45,059 nucleotides of DNA from Nitrospirota bacterium. Lineage in GTDB: Bacteria; Nitrospirota; Thermodesulfovibrionia; Thermodesulfovibrionales; UBA6898. Position numbers and translations under genes: made by a program. A model generated the notes under the pieces. That model was not told where the DNA came from. It ran no database searches and was given only the letters and a program-made list of their open reading frames with translations. This document shows positions 43,201 to 45,059 of the stretch, in pieces (the stretch's first letter is position 1; each line of letters begins with the position of its first letter). The stretch spans positions 1-45,059 of the forward strand of contig JAKAHR010000029.1 in the NCBI GenBank assembly GCA_021825365.1, given 5' to 3'.

Positions 43201-43777
43201 GCACGAGATTCGTGCGGGAAGACTCGAGCTTCGACAGCGCCTCTGCCTTGCGAATCTTGTACTTCATCACCCCGGCGACCTCTTCGATAATGAAGCGGCG
43301 CTCCAGGGGCTTGGAGTTGAGGATGTCCGCTATCCTGCCCTGTTCGAGTATCGAGTAGCTCCTGAAGTCGAGGCCGGTATCGAGGAAGATGTCCTTGATG
43401 TCCTTGAGCCTGCACGGCGTGCGGTTGATCATGTACTCGGATTCTCCCGAGCGGTAGAGCCTGCGGGATATGGTGACCTGGTCCTGCCCCTGGCCATTGC
43501 CGCTGCCGCCTCCGTTCAGCCCGGTTGCGATCATGGTGACCTCTGCCATGCCCTTCGGCTTCTTCTGGGTCGAGCCGTTAAAGATCACCTCTTCCATCTT
43601 CTCGCCCCTGAGGCTCTTGGCGGACTGCTCACCCAGGACCCAGCGGAAGGCGTCGACGATATTGCTCTTCCCGCAGCCATTGGGACCCACGATGCAGGTT
43701 ATGCCCGGATGGAGGACAAAGGTGGTCTTATCGGCAAAGGACTTAAAGCCTATGAGTTCGATCTTGTCAATGCGCAT
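40274..43777 (-). CDS. smc: SMC chromosome-partition ATPase
   Basis: A 1167-residue protein. Walker A GPNGCGKSN (residues 31-39), two long coiled coils (about 170-500 and 665-1000) around a hinge (about 505-660, GVIGRALDFVRVKEGF), signature LLSGGEKALTAL and Walker B CILDEADAPLDE. It condenses and helps segregate chromosomes with ScpA/ScpB. It reads away from the response regulator and is followed after 32 bp by glcD. Confidence 0.96.
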   Translation of the reverse strand: MRIDKIELIGFKSFADKTTFVLHPGITCIVGPNGCGKSNIVDAFRWVLGEQSAKSLRGEKMEEVIFNGSTQKKPKGMAEVTMIATGLNGGGSGNGQGQDQVTISRRLYRSGESEYMINRTPCRLKDIKDIFLDTGLDFRSYSILEQGRIADILNSKPLERRFIIEEVAGVMKYKIRKAEALSKLESSRTNLVRINDIILEVKKQINILDRLAKKAERYQKLSQEMHAIELKLARREYQQINDSLGSILEEYGSLKEKEAVVTAEVSDIENRTESRRIALLEREKALELIQDNFQSLEREISEIERGIAVGRNDIDNLGEYRSKLQVQSVEMDTRSSELAGRCEELRLNGERLSAEIESHAAILREKTEQFRSVEEELAEKEERVEDQRREIFRITEGISGHRNDLGRQQTAFEALERREAAAIRESDEARKALAGIETSISSVESGIHDSNNEALLLKEKKEVILRELAGSKEKLDSLMKSLSDTREDLASTSSRLDSLREIVLDSPSADVITAGAGVKLLASLSDVVEVEAAYEKAVEAALSEKADSFILGSLDDLQKAVSSLKAAGAARTSFITVAPPASRTQQQVPGGVIGRALDFVRVKEGFAQVAENLLGGILVVRDIHAAFSLAAPDAAYTYVTPDGDVIEPSGAVVTGEGRGIFKRKREIRELEESLEGKRSQIERLNGEIQTIHASIAARETGVRDVETSLHGIEKEISLSKLTVDNYVEDKERINRKLSYLTLELEEIVREKATLGSLIKGIEENVQAAEAKKAFAEAEAQVLQEGISLKKSEIESYRAEVTDLRLVTASNRERMEAIRNEIDSSVKALDELGQKKTELVAETESVLQRITQRENEILEQEGRLRKLVAEADTLRQDISRRKEEIDRENADLMTVEHELKSLRHQAGGLSSRIAELDVAKAEHRMRLDNLADHIQTNYGSAIEEVELREIEPAEEERLTELRTKIQEMGPVNLGTLEEYEELRSRYEFMTKQQEDLTRSIAELEEAITKINSTTRKKLRDAFEALNAKFGEVFRSLFGGGKAELVLTDEQNILESGIDIVVQPPGKKLQNINLLSGGEKALTALSVQFASFLIKPTPLCILDEADAPLDESNTERYARMLHELSSETQFIVVTHNRTTMSVAQHLYGITMEEAGVSKVISMQLEEMPT

Positions 43778-43939
43778 GCTTTATATTTCGAGAAAGGATA
43801 AGCGTTTTTTTAAGCTCTTTAGTATACCCTATGGCCGGAAATGCTGACAAGGGATTTGGCGGTATCGGCAATACCGGTCATTGACAACCGAGACGGCTTC
43901 CTGCATAATCATAAGCGTCTGGAATTAGGGGATATTTTC

Positions 43940-44311
43940 ATGATGATTGAGGACATCAGGATTCTCATCGTTGACGATGACCCGGCAGTGCGGGACATCC
44001 TGCTGAGGCTGTGCGAGATCAGGGGATATGAGCCGGTATGTGCAGGCAGTGCCCCGGACGCGCTGAGACTGCTGGGACAAGGCTTGTCGTATCACCTGGT
44101 AATCGTCGATTTCCTGATGCCCGAAATGCATGGCGTTGATTTCATCAGGGAGGTCAGGGCGAGCAGGCCGAATATCCCGATTATCGCCACGAGCGCCTGG
44201 AACTCCGTTCAACAACCCTTCATGATCGCGGGAGCCAATCTGTTTCTGAGCAAGCCCTTCGACCTGCACGTGCTCGCCCATGAGATAGAGATGATTGTCG
44301 GCAGCGCCTGA
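43940..44311 (+). CDS. single-domain response regulator
   Basis: A 123-residue receiver from ATG 43940, chosen because AGGGGA lies seven bases upstream; the longer frame starts earlier without support. Acid pocket D12-D13-D14 (ILIVDDDPAVRD), phospho-aspartate D57 (VIVDFLMPEMHG), Thr/Ser switch (IIATSAWN) and conserved Lys (FLSKPFDL). No output domain. It stands alone between smc and the ribosomal operon, so its kinase is unknown; the receiverless kinase at 33649 is one candidate. Confidence 0.88.
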   Translation: MMIEDIRILIVDDDPAVRDILLRLCEIRGYEPVCAGSAPDALRLLGQGLSYHLVIVDFLMPEMHGVDFIREVRASRPNIPIIATSAWNSVQQPFMIAGANLFLSKPFDLHVLAHEIEMIVGSA

Positions 44312-44342
44312 GGTCAGGAGCGCCCCGGAAGATATCGGGAGC

Positions 44343-44364
44343 AAAAAAAAGGCTCTTGCGAGCC
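44343..44364 (-). terminator. intrinsic terminator of the rpoA-rplQ operon
   Basis: Read on the minus strand: GGCTC-GCAA-GAGCC followed by eight T. It ends the transcript coming from rplQ and the small ORF after it. Confidence 0.85.
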
Positions 44365-44437
44365 CTGTTGGTATCTGTCTGGAAGGTCTATCCTATCCGC
44401 ACTTCTTGTCGGTCTTACCCGGGACCGTAGGCCTCGC

Positions 44438-44527
44438 TCAGGTGGAGATGCCGAGCCTCGGCAACACCACTGTCTGGAGAATGACCCAGAAGACGATCAC
44501 TGCAAGCCCGATGAAAAAATCTCCCAT
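44438..44527 (-). CDS. small membrane protein after rplQ, possible UGA readthrough
   Basis: A 29-residue ORF starting two bases after the rplQ stop, with AGAAGG upstream. MGDFFIGLAVIVFWVILQ and TVVLPRLGIST form one membrane helix and a basic end. It stops at UGA (44440-44438). The same frame continues 14 sense codons to UAG at 44393 and ends KKCG. A short hairpin, CGGUC-8nt-GACCG, begins 10 nt after the UGA. It could therefore be a 44-residue selenoprotein or simply a 29-residue peptide. I do not recognise the family with certainty. Confidence 0.5.
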   Translation of the reverse strand: MGDFFIGLAVIVFWVILQTVVLPRLGIST

Positions 44528-44529
44528 GC

Positions 44530-44964
44530 CTACGCCTTCTTCTCGGCCTTTTCTGTCTTCTCAGTCTTCTCCGGCTTTGCGGCCTTGCCCTTGGCCTGCT
44601 TCACGTTTTCATAGTCAACGAACTCCAGGATCGCCATGGGCGCCGAATCCTTAAGCCGGTTTCTGGTCTGAACGATCCGCAGGTAGCCGCCGTTTCTGCC
44701 CTGAAAACGCGGGGCGATATCGTTAAAAAGCTTCGAAGCCGTCGGCCTGCAGGTCACATACGAAAGCACCTGCCTCTTGGAATGAAGATCACCCTTGATG
44801 CCAAAGGTAATGAGACGCTCGGCAATACGCTTCGCCTCCTTGGCCTTGGCAACCGTCGTCTCTATCCGCTGGTTATCGAAGAGGGCCGTCACAATGCCCC
44901 GCAGAAGCGCCTTCCGCTGGTTGGCCGGCCGGCCGAATAATCTTCCATCAACTTTATGACGCAT
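44530..44964 (-). CDS. rplQ: 50S ribosomal protein L17
   Basis: A 144-residue protein with L17 signature sequences: MRHKVDGRLFGRPANQRKAL, ALFDNQRIETTVAKAKEAKR, and GGYLRIVQTRNRLKDSAPMA. The C-terminal Lys/Glu/Ala-rich tail (about 25 residues) is an extension. It overlaps the upstream rpoA by 11 bp, with GGAGG about ten bases before the ATG. Confidence 0.95.
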   Translation of the reverse strand: MRHKVDGRLFGRPANQRKALLRGIVTALFDNQRIETTVAKAKEAKRIAERLITFGIKGDLHSKRQVLSYVTCRPTASKLFNDIAPRFQGRNGGYLRIVQTRNRLKDSAPMAILEFVDYENVKQAKGKAAKPEKTEKTEKAEKKA

Positions 44965-45059
44965 TTTGTTTCATACCTCCGCTTGATAAGGCTCCCTCTT
45001 TGCTGAGGTTGTCAAGGTCGATCTTCATGCCCAGATGAAGCCCCATCCTGCCCAGTATC
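44954..45059 (-). CDS. rpoA: RNA polymerase alpha subunit, C-terminal end only
   Basis: The last 34 codons enter from beyond the window: ILGRMGLHLGMKIDLDNL, then SKEGALSSGGMKQNAS and a stop. The first part resembles the end of the alpha C-terminal domain, and rpoA-rplQ is the standard order. Identification relies on this short tail and position. Confidence 0.75.
   Translation of the reverse strand, partial: ILGRMGLHLGMKIDLDNLSKEGALSSGGMKQNAS

Overview
The window reads as a chromosomal segment of a diderm (Gram-negative-type) bacterium. It has a complete Tol-Pal operon, several lipoproteins and exported proteins, system II cytochrome c maturation genes (CcsA/ResB), molybdenum cofactor genes, a YedF-type selenium/sulfur protein and many large hybrid histidine kinases. 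This fits an anaerobic or facultative metal-, sulfur- or nitrogen-cycling lineage such as Nitrospirota or the former Deltaproteobacteria, but nothing here fixes the taxon. Coding is dense and GC-rich, apart from AT-richer accessory patches at about 1.35-2.0, 4.7-5.0, 6.3-6.5, 14.3-14.7, 15.9-17.0 and 36.8-38.1 kb.

Layout. 1-1349 (minus): 5' part of a surface protein with 14 'N-x-F-x-G' repeats, cut by the window edge. 1587-6552: a candidate mobile element with 25-bp inverted ends, extra subterminal copies of the same repeat and flanking short direct repeats, but no transposase. It carries a promoter/operator, a NrtR-like Nudix regulator, an SPFH/band-7 protein, a NAD-kinase-like protein and a 3'-truncated hsdM, and it ends 20 bp from the 3' end of a tRNA-Ser(UGA). 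6816-13591: core operon tolQ-tolR-tolA-tolB-pal-cpoB-moaA-moaC-HD hydrolase, mostly with overlapping or touching genes. 13.7-17.0 kb: accessory zone with a HigBA toxin-antitoxin pair, an IPTL-CTERM repeat protein, an exact 130-bp copy of the middle of the HD gene, an unknown exported protein, and copies of an intergenic repeat also seen at 1.4 kb. 17.07-24.0 kb: ccsA, resB, a micro-remnant of a LigD-type phosphoesterase, a MASE3 hybrid kinase, a TPR protein and two oligopeptide-type ABC ATPases. 24.0-27.0 kb (minus): a PAS hybrid kinase and a TlpA-like thioredoxin. 27.1-32.5 kb: an orphan signal-peptide ORF and a 1609-residue multidomain IPTL-CTERM protein. 32.8-35.6 kb: a phosphate-type binding protein overlapping an HBM-like sensor kinase. 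35.6-38.2 kb: a beta-helix protein, an IS110 remnant and VapBC. 38.2-43.8 kb (minus): smc, a GlcD-type oxidase and yedF. 43.9-45.06 kb: a single-domain response regulator, then (minus) rpoA, rplQ and a tiny membrane ORF whose UGA stop may be read through.

The most interesting items are the transposase-less element with its Nudix/SPFH/NAD-kinase cassette, the exact 130-bp duplication, the collapsed LigD remnant, the shared promoter-leader repeat in front of exported-protein genes, and the possible selenocysteine micro-ORF. All functions are assigned by reading motifs; no database search was possible.
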